Shown here: piece by piece, positions 26,733 through 39,553 of the stretch
Layout of the letters: the number at the start of each line of letters is the position of its first letter
How positions within the stretch are numbered: the first letter of the stretch is position 1
DNA from: Membranipora membranacea
Taxonomy: Eukaryota; Bryozoa; Gymnolaemata; Cheilostomatida; Membraniporidae
Assembly (NCBI GenBank): GCA_914767715.1
Contig: OU612066.1
Span: forward strand, 34,632,283 to 34,696,282
Direction: 5' to 3'
DNA: 64,000 bases
Notes under the pieces: model-generated
Database searches by the model: none
Seen by the model: only the letters and a program-made list of their open reading frames with translations
What the model was told of the DNA's origin: nothing
Position numbers and translations under genes: made by a program

Positions 26733-27180
26733 AAACAGAGGGTGGGCTGCCCCTAAAGAAGGACGCAAGTTGCCCGAAGTCCTTGTACTGAGAGTGTGAT
26801 ACATCCTAGAAAACTAGAATGCATCCTAGAGGTGAGGCCATGGTGGACCTCCTAATTGTGAGTGTGCAGCAAGCTGCCAGAAACTGAACTGGCACTAAAC
26901 GGCCATTGACAGTGACACTATGATCTTGCTATTTTATAAGAAACAGAAGATTGGGCTGCCCCTAAAGAGGGACACAAGGTGCCCTAAATCCTCATACTGA
27001 GAATGTGATACATCCTAGAAAACTAGAATGCATCCTAGAGGTGAGGCCATAGAAGACCTCCTATTCGTGGGTGTGCAGCAAGCTGCCAAACTGAACTGGC
27101 ACTAATTGGCCATTGGCAGTGACACTTTGATCTTAGCCAATAGGCTGAGAAGCGATCTGACACTTTGATCTTAGCCTATA
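26733..27180 (-). repeat. Tandem repeat headed by a U2 snRNA 5' end
   Basis: Two copies of a roughly 208-bp unit: 26733-26928 (head truncated) and 26941-27156 (complete). On the minus strand the complete copy begins ATCGCTTCTCAGCCTATTGG and runs on into CTAAGATC, matching the first 28 nt (stem-loop I) of U2 snRNA with two changes. It then diverges: the branch-point-pairing GUAGUA of real U2 is absent, and the body instead holds its own hairpins (TGCCAATGGC..., AGGGCACCTTGTGTCCCT). A further partial head lies at 27157-27178. It is not a functional U2 gene; probably a U2-headed SINE or snRNA-derived satellite. Confidence 0.6.
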
Positions 27181-28096
27181 GAATATTCTTGTGACATGTA
27201 ATACAAATATGAGTTCAGAGACTCCTCTAGTGTATATACGCTGAGTCTCTGATGTGCTGATGCTTGTTTTCAGGCAATTGATGGATGTCGATTCCATTGA
27301 CCATGATTTTTATTGAGTTTTTTTTTGACGGTACAAAACCTTTTCCAATAACAACAACAAGTTATCGATATGAATAAAAAGGTGTGATATATGGAGTTGG
27401 AAGAGGTAATTAATAATCATTAACTGAGCAAAGTTATATATCAGAGCATCACATCAATAAATATTACCATAATATCCAAAGACATACAATATAGATATGA
27501 TGTTGTTTAGAACTACAGATAATTTGATTAAACCATCAAAAGTTTAAGATTCTGCACATTCATATAGTGATGATATTTACAGCACATATATAATGTCAGA
27601 TACATAACTAAATTAGTCTTGAAAAAGAAAGGAGTTGTGTTTGCTAGATTGATTTAGTGTTTATCATAGCTCATTTTGAACCCTACAAGAAGTAAACGTA
27701 AGAGGTTATTTACCAGCTGCAATAAAATATATATATCAATTTTATTTGCCAATCAAGCAAAATGAAATGTTTCATCTTCGTCTTTGAAAATGACCGCGTT
27801 GGAATATCTCATCAACAAGCCTATTCCACAAAGTTCAAACTTGAGCTAGCCTGCGAGGATCATTGAAAAGTCAAACTAGATAGAGGGTCCATTAATATCA
27901 ATATTCTTTAGATCTGAATATAAAATCATTTTCCCGTTTATAAATTAAAGGTCTAATTAGAGGCGTAGATTGATAATTTTGATGCAGGTGATGGTAATCC
28001 AAAATTCCTCAATAGAAATTGATTAACAATCCATTTGTCGATAATCTAATTTAAAAAAATAGTTGATCATGCAGTAGATCATGTTTGATCCAATTT

Positions 28097-28183
28097 GCCT
28101 GCATTCCAGTTGCTCCCTTCCACTAGTCTACTGGTCCGCTGCGGGGTGACCAGATGAGGGGGAGCAACTCCGAATGCAGGCAA
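28097..28183. repeat. Short palindromic element, copy 2
   Basis: Inverted ends TTTGCCTGCATTCCAGTTGC and GCAACTCCGAATGCAGGCAA around a GC-richer core. Shares its ends with 13309-13392. It lies just downstream of the GPCR stop codon, so it could fall within that gene's 3' UTR. Confidence 0.6.
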
Positions 28184-28233
28184 AAGGACCAAACTTGGTC
28201 TTATCATGCAGTGACAAACAGTATGACATCAGT

Positions 28234-31200
28234 TCACTTTAATGTGCTGCCTGAGGACCCACTTATCGCTGACGTTAGTCGAGCCGCCTGAGGATGACTG
28301 AAGATGCTGCTGCCGTCTAACTTCTTACACATCAACTGCCTTCTGAACTTTTTGTTAGCTAAGATGTAAATGAAGAAGTTTGTCGCGTAGCTCGTGAGGG
28401 AAATAGCCGTACAGCTGAGGTAGAACAGATGTTCCTTGTAGTGAGATATCTCCAGTCTGTCAAACGCTCTGAACGTGAACATCAAAAAATAGAGCATCTA
28501 CAAAAAAACTCACTCATTTACATTCATGATAGTCAATCAGTCGTTCAGAAATCTTTTTACCACTTGTGAAATCTCTGAAATTCACCGCATGAAAAGTGGG
28601 CAAGTTTGTTCTTCATACAAAATCTTAGTCTACAATCACAAACAAAATTCAACATTATTATGGTCTCAAGTGACTCCATATTTTTATTGATGCCACGTTG
28701 TCCATTTTTTCAACTGTTGATAGTTGCTTTGACTTTACCATAGCAATAGCTCAATAAAACAAAGCATTCGTTAAAAAAAATTAAATAATTAATTTAAGGA
28801 CTTCAGTTTATGATTTTAAACCAATGGAGAAACTAGTCCGTTAGCCACTTTAAATTGTTTAACAACCACACAAAATTAATAAATTTACTAAAAATTTGCA
28901 TTGAACTATTGATTCTTGATTCTTGTTTTGTCAATTCCCAAGCAATCCAAAGCAACACCAGCAACTATCTTTTTCATCCATACAGCTATAAACAAGAATT
29001 TGAAGCAAAAAAAGGAAGGAATGCTGTGAGTGGAAATCTCTGAGCTTTAAATATAATAAATTCTTCAGTGATTAAATACAGAAAAATGATGGCATTAGGG
29101 GAAGGATAAAAAAATTATCATTAGAATATTATTGTGACTTTCAAACATATTTCAAACATATTTCAGTGCAACACCAGATTAATGATTAAGATATGCCATT
29201 ATGAATTTCAATTTTCCCGCAGCCTTAGATCAGCCAGCTATCATTATAGTAACTAGTTTGATCAATGACTATTTTTTGCAAATAATTATATGTTTTAGAT
29301 TTTATGTCATAGAATTAGTGTTTACAAGAATATACAGGCTCACATATCTATGAGTTTCTCTGCGATGATTAAGTCTGATGTTGCATGTTAGATCAGTGGA
29401 AAAGTTGGCCAATGTGTGATGTGATATGTGATAGGAATACACAGAGGAGACTTATTGCAAATTCTTCGGCAAAATTAAGAAAAATTCTATAAATTATTTA
29501 CATATGAAATGAAAACGATGGAAAATTCTTTTGGCTCACCAGAATTGAGTTGGTTATCATGAAGTAGCAAACGACGAGAATTAGAGTGATGGTCAGCTGC
29601 CTCTGCTGAATCTCTCTCCTCAACAGCTGATTCCTTTAATATACCGAGCGTGAAGATTGATAAAATCAGACAACAACAATAAGGGGCAAAATCTGTAAGA
29701 TGATCCGAAATTAAGAGGATCGACACATTATCATTATCAGGCCAGGTCAGATCAATATTTAGAGGAGAGAAATAGACGTGGAACGGGTAAGATTAGTCAT
29801 GTATTTATGCTGAAGTACAGAAAAGGCGTAAGCTTGTGGGGGAAATTGAGGAGGTTGGGGATCATAAGTCAGCGAAGAGGTCACCTAAATAGATTCAGAC
29901 AAAATAAGATCGGAAATGGCCTCAATTTTCAAGATGTATTTGCTTATAATAAATTCTGGCCGGCGGGACGTTCCCTCAAACTCACCAGCATATTTGTAAC
30001 AGGACAAGGTAAGTTAAATACTTACGAATTGATACATTGCATGTGGTTGATGACAGTCTGCTGTTTCTTCGTCTTGTAGACCAAAGCTATAGTACCCAGG
30101 AAGCAGACAGTTAGAGGTATAGGTAAACTTACCGAAGCTGACAGGGTGGATGTGTATAGATAGATATCTAGCCGATCAAGCCTGAAAGCAAACAAATAGC
30201 ATATCTCAAGGTAGCTGTGAATTTCTATTGTGTATACTTATTCTTTTCTCGTGTAAAAAAAAGGAAAAATACTATGACAGGAAAACAATGACACAGTCTA
30301 ACTGCAGCGAATCCCAAACTAGCTATAAATCATCCAATGAAAGGAAATGTCAGACAACAGGTCCGGAATATAAAAACAGGTGATATGACTGCTAAGAACT
30401 CCAACAAGTTTCTTTCATAGTCTCAGATTTTTAATCTCAAGTCATAATGTTGAATATGTACACGTGGTGCCCTCGTGGTTTTCTGGTACAATCACACCTT
30501 TTAAATGAAAATTTAATCATTAAATTTAGTCATATTAAGGAATTTTGATAGCGCAAATCATCACATCCTTCGCTATCAAGCGAGAGGTGCCGGGTTCAAT
30601 CTCCGATCTCTTCTCAAGGGATTTTCCCTGGTTTCTCCCTACCCACATACAGAAAAAAACTAAAAATCAATTTCAACCAACAACTCTCACAAATCACCCA
30701 CATCTCAAACTCAGAAACTCTCATAATCACAAAACTGACTGAGTGAACTACTCATCCTTCTAACATCAAGGATGTGTTCTATCGGTAATAATCAAAATTG
30801 TCCAGGGGTCTTTGAGCACTAGGGGTGTCAATCAGCTGTTCTCTGGAGAGTACGGTCTCATACCTCTACCCTCCCCCACATAAGACAAGATACGGGATCA
30901 CTTTCCCATGATTACGCCAATAAAAGTTTTTATTTCAGAATTCGTAATAGTTTTAGGATGAGCAGACAACTTCTAAAATGCCAACCAATATTATTTTGGT
31001 AACAATGGACAGGTTTTGGGGCAACCAGACTATCACCGAAAGATTACTACAACTTACATGTATGAAATCCAGCTGGGTAGATGTGCTAATACAGATATAA
31101 CATAGACACTGATGATGGCTATGGTGACTCTGTAAGCGCTCGACAACTTGTGAGCTTTCAGAGGCCAGAAAATGGCGAGACATCGAAATATCACCAGAAA

Positions 31201-34200
31201 CGCTGAACACCAGTTTGACATCTGCAGACAAAACAATGAATAAAGGGCTAATTTAAATGTGGTCATGACATACTTACTTGTAGCTAGTAGGAAATTAAAT
31301 ATTGAGCTAACAATCAAAGTGATTGAAAAAATTAGGTAGTCACCATTGCCTTTTTTAACAAGCTTTGTTTGGTTGGGTAGGGTCAGGGGGGAACAAAGCT
31401 ATCAACTCTTGCACTGCTCGATGCCGAGCAGCATAGATTAAATATTGTCTTCTCCCACCAAACAAAGCTTGTTAAGACAGGCTAGTGTCACCATAGAAAG
31501 GATTAATGTTTAGCTTATCAAGGACAGTATTAGCCATTTTTTCTTAGTGGAAAAAAAGTGTGTTGGAACCTCAATTACTTTCAAACAGATGTAAATTTCA
31601 AATACTGAATGAATTAAAATAAGGGTGAGCTGAATCCGCGCAAGATAATAATTACCAAATGAACGGGACATGCTTCAGCTAACTGTAATATCATTGAGCT
31701 TCTAGCGTTGATGGAAAGCAGCAGGTAATTTCCTGCCGTTAAATTGTTGGCAACTCTGTTGCACTTGAAATATTATATTATGACTCTGATAAGTTGATTG
31801 CATGCAATTGTTTTGACATTTGGAAATGGCTAAACTGGAAAGTATTTCCTTTAAGGAAAAGGAGTAGCTATTTATTGCCACCTTCTATTTGCGACCCATA
31901 TGGTCAGGATATCGGTATTAGGTGTCTAGATAAGGATATTCCATGTGCAGCGCTTACAAACTTGTTGGTGACTGCTGCATACTTTGACAAGGTATCCTAA
32001 TATGAAGTTTAATGCATACGAAAATAAATTGATTTAATAAAAAAAACAAAAAACAAATTGTTATTTTACTATAATGTCTCCATAATGCTGCTACTTGAGA
32101 TCAGTATATTGTAGACACCAAGTTAGATAATGGTGGGCAGATTTTGTCTATGAACATTGAGTTTTTATTTTCTATTGTGGGTTTAAGTCAGCATAAGAGT
32201 ATACTTGTCTCCTGACACCAAAACATTATCCATCTGCTTGTATAATTATTTATCTTTAACATAACATGGAATTAGACTCATCTCAGTCTTTAGCTGGCCA
32301 GACTAATTATAATGTTATAATCATGATTGTGTAACATTGTGTTATCGTGTAATATTTTGTCATTATTGTATTCAGAATAATATATTGCTCTGTATTAGAT
32401 CCTGTCTCAACACACAGGACTATAATAAATATAGCAACTCTACCTTCATCTCAACATCCTACACAACATTTCGGAATAATTCAACTTTCGGAGCAATTTC
32501 TCATGTAATAAATATAAGATCATATAATGTTTTATTTCAAATAATAATTATTGTAATTTCATGAATGAGATCCAAATAGAAGTTCAACCTCCACAAGCTT
32601 CTGATAATGCCTATGCACAAGATAGACTATATGAATACACAATATCAATAGTATATTGGAGAGACTACAAGTATTATAGATCTTTTTTAAATTATTGCGA
32701 GCTTTAAGATCAGTCTTCCCATGTCATAAAACCTATATCTGTGTTTGCTGCCCTCATGCCCTATCACACCATTGCAGTAGATTTAATTTTGCTCCATTTG
32801 AAATTAGCCACTAGTTATAAGTTGTATGCCTTGAGCCTAACGTTAGAGAGGAAGCAAATCAGAATGTCGGCAACTGTAGATTCTCTCAAAGAAGTGAAGT
32901 TTTTGTGATAAGAATTACTTTTGAAAAGCTTGAAAGAAGGAAATGTGTGGCTAGCTAATCTTACATATCCTCAATTATTTAACAACAACTGCTATCACAG
33001 CTTATGGACTTTGGTGCTTCCTACCATCAACCCACCCCTTAAATGGCGAAACTGAATTCTAGCTGGTATTTACGGATCTAGGGTAGGTGGCATGTGGCAC
33101 ATTTAATTCTCACCTTGCCATATAATTACGATACAATAATTAATTATACCATATTTTGCGAGACTCATCATTTTATGGCAGCTAAGCAGTCTGAATATTA
33201 TTTGACTATGTATGTATTAATTTCCGTTATGTTAGGTTGTATCACTGTGTAATCAAAAGTATGAAACTCTATATCAGAGCTTATACATTATTGTGTCAAT
33301 AATCATTTGAAGTATATACCTTCTAAATAACAGACCCTGGATAACTGGGCTCATTACCGCAAATCAGCCATCTAAGGGAGGGGGAGTGTAACGTCTCCTC
33401 GTGTATCCATTTAATTCATCACATACAAGGCAGAGCTATCAAATTTGTAAAATTTTCAAATGTAGAAATCAATGTTTTACAGCACACTTTTTTAAATAAG
33501 AGTATTGAACTTAGAGGCATGCTATTTGGATCCCTTCCCCCTGTTTTTGTAACTGAGTGATTTGTGGGTGTCTGTGACGAAAACAGACAAATTTATAAAT
33601 GGATTTTTGTGATTATAAAAAATAACTAATGTACAGTTGAAGTGTCTGGCCTTGAATAGCTAATTAAAAAGTCCTGAGGGTCCAAGGCACACAAGCTTTT
33701 AAGAATAGAGTTTATAAATGCCAACGACTATTTTTGAAATTTTATACCTTCTTTACGACACAGACTTTGATAAGTCAAGTTAGTTGAAATAAAAGGTAGT
33801 GTGTTGGAATAAAACAATAAGTAGCAATTCCCTTTCCCTGATCTCGTAAATAGAACTTGGATGATACAATAATATTATGCAGTACTGTTACATGTACTAC
33901 TACTTGGTCGAAACAACTCTCATCACAAGGTCACCCAGTTCTGATGATTACAATGGAAAATGCCAACTATATAAGTAGTTCATCACTATTCTCCTGGTAG
34001 AGTAAGGGAAAACGACTCAAATTTAGGTGGGTTAAAATAGATCTGTGCAGAAAACTTTCTATTGGATTTGGCATTGACTTGTCTTCAGAAGGATTTACTG
34101 TTGATTGATGTCTTCATACAGTTTCAAAATCCTGTCACTTTGATTTTGCAGTCATAACTGGAACTTAGTATGACTACTTGCTTGAACTGTGGAACTTTTT

Positions 34201-36133
34201 GTATTTATTTCGAGTATAAAATGGTTTTAAAAGTGTCCAGCAAAATAACCAGTTTCAGTACAGTAGACATGGTTCACAAGTACCCGTACCTGACACATAT
34301 CTGAACTTTTAGAAATACCTGAAAACCGACCCGTATTCGTTTTATCTATCCGATCCATGCCCAATGAAAATGTGTCATAAAATGCTAATGCTATAAGGTG
34401 TGATTATTTTTCGTCGGAAACATGATACCACCATGATAATTTATCGAAGCCTACGCACATCACACCTATAATGTGTTAATCTCATATTAATGGTGTTATT
34501 GAAAGACTTACACTCATAAACAAGAACCAGCTGTGGAACCAGTGATAGAGAAACAACGGCACAGTCTCATGTGGCGGCACGTCCAGGGGCAAACTCCTCT
34601 CATCGAATCCGTGCTTGATGCTGTATGATATCAAAGATATCATGTGCTGTAGATAAATGGCAAACAAAAAAAGTTGATGAGTTCATAAGACAAATGCTTT
34701 ATTGTAATTATTGTCTGATGCAGCGCAAGTCTATCAGTTAATATGATTTTAATCTGATCACAAAATCATGTCTTTGAATTTATTATCAACCAATAAATGA
34801 TCTGATAGTAAAGGTGAGAAGTATATCGGCAAAGCTTTGATGTTTTATCAATAGAATGGCAATGGCCGTTTCTGTGGCCTCCTTGGCAATACGCTTTCGG
34901 AAGCTGCGTGGTTTTTTTCCCAATTATAGCAAGTAAGTGATTGTGTTTTTTTGTACTCCATATTTTACTTCAGCTATCTGCTACTCTGGTAGATAAAATG
35001 CTAGCCGTCTGAATTAGTTACAATTCCCTGCTATCATCAGGTAGTAAGTATCCCGCAAAACACATTGAACACAGTCAGAGCAAGGGAGTTCATTGGTCGG
35101 AGGGACAGCAGAATGAAATTTGGAAAATCAAACTAAAACTTTGTGGTAAAAACAATCGTCACATTAGCCCTGTGGAATGTCATTGGCACATAGACACAAT
35201 AACAGTTTGCTCTCCGATGAAACGGTTTTCAATTCTCAATTAAATTCATGGCTTGAAATCCACTGGAACCCTCTAACACTGTAAAAGAACAAATACCACA
35301 GGACTATAATTAAGCGGATAATCCGAATAAAGAGTATATTATTTTGATTATGTGAATAGAATACTTGGCCTTCAATCTGGACTGGAGCAAGCAAACCCTT
35401 ATGTCTAGTCTGAGCCCACAGACTCTTGCCCTCAGCACGATGGCCCCCCTACATTGTTGTCCTGCTCGCAAATTTTCCATGAAAATACAATAAGATTGGC
35501 TGATTTACAAAGCAAGGAAAACAATAATACTTCTACATACCATAAGATCTGCACATGCCATTCCGAGGAACAACTTATAGATAATCGCTGCATTCAAAAA
35601 TCTTGATAATGTCACTATATTCAGTATGTTGGTGATGATTCCTGTAAAATGCAAGCATCAGTTATTTGAGACCAGGTAAGACTCATTCTCAATTGCTTCA
35701 CCAAAGTACCGACTAGATTAAAGTTTTGAAAAGTACAGTGATAATAAATTTGGTGCGGGTTTTTGAAACAGGAAAAAGATTTTGCGTCGTAAACGAATAT
35801 CACTTTTTAGCCGGACTCCATTTAGCCAAGAAGTTTTGAAGATGTCATAGTGTCCATTGGTACACCTTTAACGAGGCAAACAACACAATTCTAAAGTGAA
35901 ATCAACCTGTATCTGCATATGTGAAAAAGTATATGTGTGTGTTAGAAAGCCCCTTTTCCATATGTTGTTCTTTAATGATTTAAAAAGGAAGTTCCATATA
36001 TGTTGTCTCTTAGAGGATAAGACTTACCAACAGTTGATAATACAATGAAAATCGGTCCTTGTACCCAGAAGTATACATTGTAGAGGCTCTCTATTTCATC
36101 AACAGTCATATTCCTTCTAATATTAGACGCCAT
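28234..36133 (-). CDS. Rhodopsin-type (class A-like) GPCR, divergent
   Basis: Seven coding exons with agreeing phases: 36133-36028, 35641-35541, 34646-34512, 31221-31058, 30181-30026, 29633-29540 and 28497-28234; 339 residues. The start is an ATG at 36133 followed by an Asn-Met-Thr glycosylation site and TM1. TM1 carries GIITNILNIVTLSRF (the GN pattern), TM2 ends MACADLM, TM3-4 has FRCLAIFWPLKAHKL, TM5 LPIPLTVCFLGTIALVY, TM6 RREIQQRQLTITLILVV, and TM7 TNFFIYILANKKFRRQL before a Ser-rich tail. The TM6 exon is read in a different frame from the longest open frame there, and only this reading keeps phase with both neighbours. It resembles invertebrate peptide receptors; the ligand is unknown. 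DRY is replaced by FRC, NPxxY by NFFIY, and the TM3-ECL2 disulfide cysteines are absent. Confidence 0.85.
30545..30640 (+). mobile_element. tRNA-derived SINE head, intronic
   Basis: GATAGCGCAAATCATCACAT, an anticodon-arm-like TCGCTATCAAGCGA, and a box-B GGGTTCAATCTCC, followed by a CT-rich body (TTTTCCCTGGTTTCTCCC). It lies between the TM4 and TM5 exons of the GPCR gene. The 3' limit of the body was not found and may reach about 30.9 kb. Confidence 0.4.
31338..31491. mobile_element. MITE-like inverted-repeat element, family 1 copy A
   Basis: Inverted arms: AACAAGCTTTGTTTGGTTGG on the left and CCACCAAACAAAGCTTGTTA on the right. They flank a core with TCAACTCTTGCACTGCTCGA and TAGATTAAATATTGTCTT. 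GTCACCA occurs on both outer sides and may be a 7-bp target duplication. The same arms and core recur at 41147-41480. It lies in a GPCR intron. Confidence 0.6.
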
Positions 36134-38566
36134 TATCAAACACAAAAAAAAAATCAGTGTCTAACTCCAAAAAGATGTTTTGAGCATTTGGTTGAACGTA
36201 GGCAGGTAGGTTATCATGATCTGATATCCTTCGCTCTTCTCCAGCAACTTTGCAAGATATTAAGTCTTATGTAACTTAGATCCTTCACAGAATATAGTAT
36301 TTTACAAGTAAAGCATGTGTTATTAGAGCTCAATGAATGTTATTACTCCTGTAGCAGACAAACTGAACCCTTGTGCGGCTTCAACAAACCTGCAGTGTCT
36401 CATTTATATTAAGAATAGAAAATAACAGCATGCTGCCGATAATATAGGCAGCGATGATTATCACTATTTACACTTGAGGTGACAATCAATGGTTACAATG
36501 TTCAATATATACATATTTATATATTGAGCTGTGAGTATCTTAGCAGACCATACAACATAATAAATCTGTCCTTTATTACGTCACATCACCTACATTGATG
36601 AGTAAAAATATTATGTAATTATGATGACAAGTACATAGGCAACAAATCTATATTTTCTCTACTCTGGCATCATAAAGAACACCAATAGCAATTTTTCTAA
36701 TTACATTGGCAGCATTTTAAATTTCAAACGACAAAGCCATAGGCTACCAAAAATTGTCAACAGTAGTTATTACTTTAATGTGAACTCCTATATTATTACC
36801 ATAATTAGCAAGCATAGCGGAAGACATCACTGCTTCTTGAATTGACTTTGACTTTTTGAGCTGATGATAAATATTTAGGAGAGTTAAAATCAAATATTCA
36901 TAGAATTTGCCTCCAGCACAGCTACAAATAATACCAGATTTCTATCCTCTCAAACCAAAGAAAACACACTTAGCAGGATTCGCTAAAATCTGACACCATG
37001 AGATTGTTGCAGCGTTCCTATTGTAAGAGATAATCTACTGGTATTAGGAAACCCCCCCCCCTCCTCATCAGGTCAGAGATGTGTGAAAAAATAAGCCTAC
37101 CTCCCGGAAGTTCATTCTCTTTGTCTGTAGACAATTGGTGAGATTTCTATTAGGTTGAATAAACAGCAACACTCATCGTTTGCAATCATCTCTTTTACAC
37201 AGTCCACGCTGATATCCCTCTGTAGAAGGTAGACGGGTCACTCGGCTGCTCTTCCTGTTACCTTTTTTGAAGTTGTCACTTTTGGCATCAGCAATGGAAC
37301 AACAGGAACATATATTATTACGATGCACAACTCCCGGATTGCTAAAAAATTGGCCAAGAGTATATCACACGATAAGTGGCCTTTTAAAAAAAAGGTCAGC
37401 TTTCGATAAGACTACGCACCACAGTTATAAACGGATAGGCTTTGCTGGAGGATCAGGAAGGAATTTCTCTTATTATAACACAGGCTCGGATATAGGACTT
37501 GAGGAGTTTAGGGGAGGAGAGGGGGGGGGGGCTCTGCAGCTGCTATGTTAACGATAGACATGAAATTGGTTGTAAACTATAAATTATAATCGATCGTCAG
37601 AGCTTCGAAATAAAATGTCCGAATATGGTCATACATGTATAACCATATTCGGACAGAAGAATTCATAGAACCGCTTTGACAAAGCAACAGAATTTATGTT
37701 CTAAATAGCGCTTTCAGGGCCAAGGTTGATACATTTGATAATCTTAACAATTATGATCAAATACGTGTCCAGATATGGAGATTCATTGTACCAGCGATGC
37801 AATGTAATATACCAAGCAGAGTTACTCTGAGCTCGTTCATTAACAAAGGTTACAAAGTGTAAAGTGTAATTCATAAAATACGTCGTTGAACCACCTGTCC
37901 ATTCTTCAAAAATATGAAAGGTTTTGTGACATTATTCCACAAATATTGAAATCACAATCCCAAACCAGAGTGGCATTAGCTCATGAACTTTAATCAAGAA
38001 AAAATTGAACAAAAAATCTTTCTCATATCCCTTTTCTTTTCTTGTGGCCCGGCGCATTAAGATGAACATGTACGGCTTACAGGTTTTTATCTCCTTTCTC
38101 GAAAATTGGGGAGATCAAAGCTGATTTCTAGTCTGTAGGGACGATGCCTTTGTCTTTAGCTTGGGTGGTTAGGGAGCATTCTATGACTTGTTCTCGCAAA
38201 CAACTTATGTATCTTCAAACACATAGAGATTCTATCTTTGCACATTTGAGACTATAAACAATTTACACTACTAGATAACTCCCACTCTCCCTTGTTCTGC
38301 CATCACAGAAGAAGTTCAGTTCTATATTGGCAGTAGCCAGTTTTACGAAATAATCATTGTAGAGGGTTTGTTGGTGCATCACATTTTGCTTGCTAAAACG
38401 TACCTTAGGTACTCGGTCAAATCTAACACTCGGGTTTTGAGAAACCTGCCTCAGGTGCAGTATGGGACATGTCTTACAGCATCCATGCAGCCCCCAGCAC
38501 ACCAACAACAATGCTGTATAGTAGTCTGGTGGCAGCCCCCTCCTATCTTGTCACTTCCATCTACGA
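36134..38566. other. Region upstream of the GPCR gene, no gene seen
   Basis: Expected to contain the minus-strand GPCR promoter. It has homopolymer C and G runs near 37055 and 37515 and open frames without domain or splice support. No repeat family was delimited and nothing further was recognised. Confidence 0.4.
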
Positions 38567-38567
38567 A

Positions 38568-39553
38568 TTTGGATGGATAGAATTTGAAGGTTGTTTCTGG
38601 TAGAGTTTATCATGCGGATCGCAATGGTAATGTTGTACCTTGCACTTAATTGCACAATAGGCGGTGAAATACCAAAAACACTGCCGGCAAAAGGAAAAGT
38701 AATCAAAAAATGATAGTATGGTTTAAAAACATCCAAAATCTGAAGAGCATGTCATAATTAGTGGATGTGGCCATCAACAGATGCAATACCCCTTATATCA
38801 CCTGTGTGTGACCATCATTAAAACAAAAACACTTTTTCAATTTTTCTGCCGCCTTAAAAACTTGCTTCGGACGTCTTTAGATATCTGATTCTATATGGTG
38901 ACCATGTATTGACCCTCCCATCGCATAACACCAGTTTTCAATGTTCTGGGTGTGTCATTTTTTGACAGGTATGTATTTTTACGTTCCCATTATAGTTTCA
39001 TTAAAATACTTTGTATAAGGTTAGATAGCGTGTAAGGCAGAAATCAACTCAGTGTGTAGTGCTGGAAAAGAATTTTCTGGTCATCTATGGTGACAATACA
39101 AAACCATTATGCAAAAAAATCAGATCTATACAAACATTCTTGGCCAGTTTTAGCGGCGGCAGCAAATTGAGAAAGTAGTTTAGCATCAATGCAAAGTAGT
39201 TTAGCATGAGTGCAAAACATTTCGAATGAGATGACTTTTGATGCGAATAAAAAGTATATATCAATGATGGTTATTTACAGGTGATATAAGGGGTATTGCA
39301 TCTGTTGTTGGTCACATCTCAGCTATTTGTGATAGCAGACCCATGCAAACTTGCAAACTAATTATAACATGGTCTTTCAGATTTTGAATATTTTGAAACC
39401 ATATCATCATTTTTTGATCACTTTCCCTTTTGCCAGCAGCGATTTTGGCAATTAATCGCCTATTGTGCAACTTAGTATAAGGTACAATATTAACTTTGCG
39501 ATCAGCACAAAAAAGTCTACCAGAAACAACTTTCAGATCCTATCCATCCAAAA
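38568..39553. mobile_element. Foldback / long-TIR non-autonomous DNA element
   Basis: About 986 bp, with arms of about 250-300 bp in inverted orientation. The outer ends read TTGGATGGATAG... and ...CTATCCATCCAA; further in, TTGTTTCTGGTAGA pairs with TCTACCAGAAACAA, and AACAGATGCAATACCCCTTA pairs exactly with its complement at about 39285-39310. A weaker inner pairing (TCTGCCGCC / GGCGGCAGC) brings the arms closer, leaving a loop of about 270 bp. There is no transposase inside. It is a non-autonomous element; a clear target duplication was not identified. Confidence 0.75.

Noticed and set aside
26941-27156. Functional U2 snRNA gene
   Set aside because: Only stem-loop I is conserved; the branch-point recognition sequence is absent.
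29487-29726. Open frame with a TM5-like hydrophobic stretch (DFAPYCCCLILSIF)
   Set aside because: Its phase fits neither neighbouring GPCR exon; another frame of 29633-29540 gives a good TM6 and joins both sides, and TM5 is at 30181-30026.
37267-37551. 94-codon plus-strand frame
   Set aside because: No domain, no splice context, and it ends in a G-run translated as poly-Gly.
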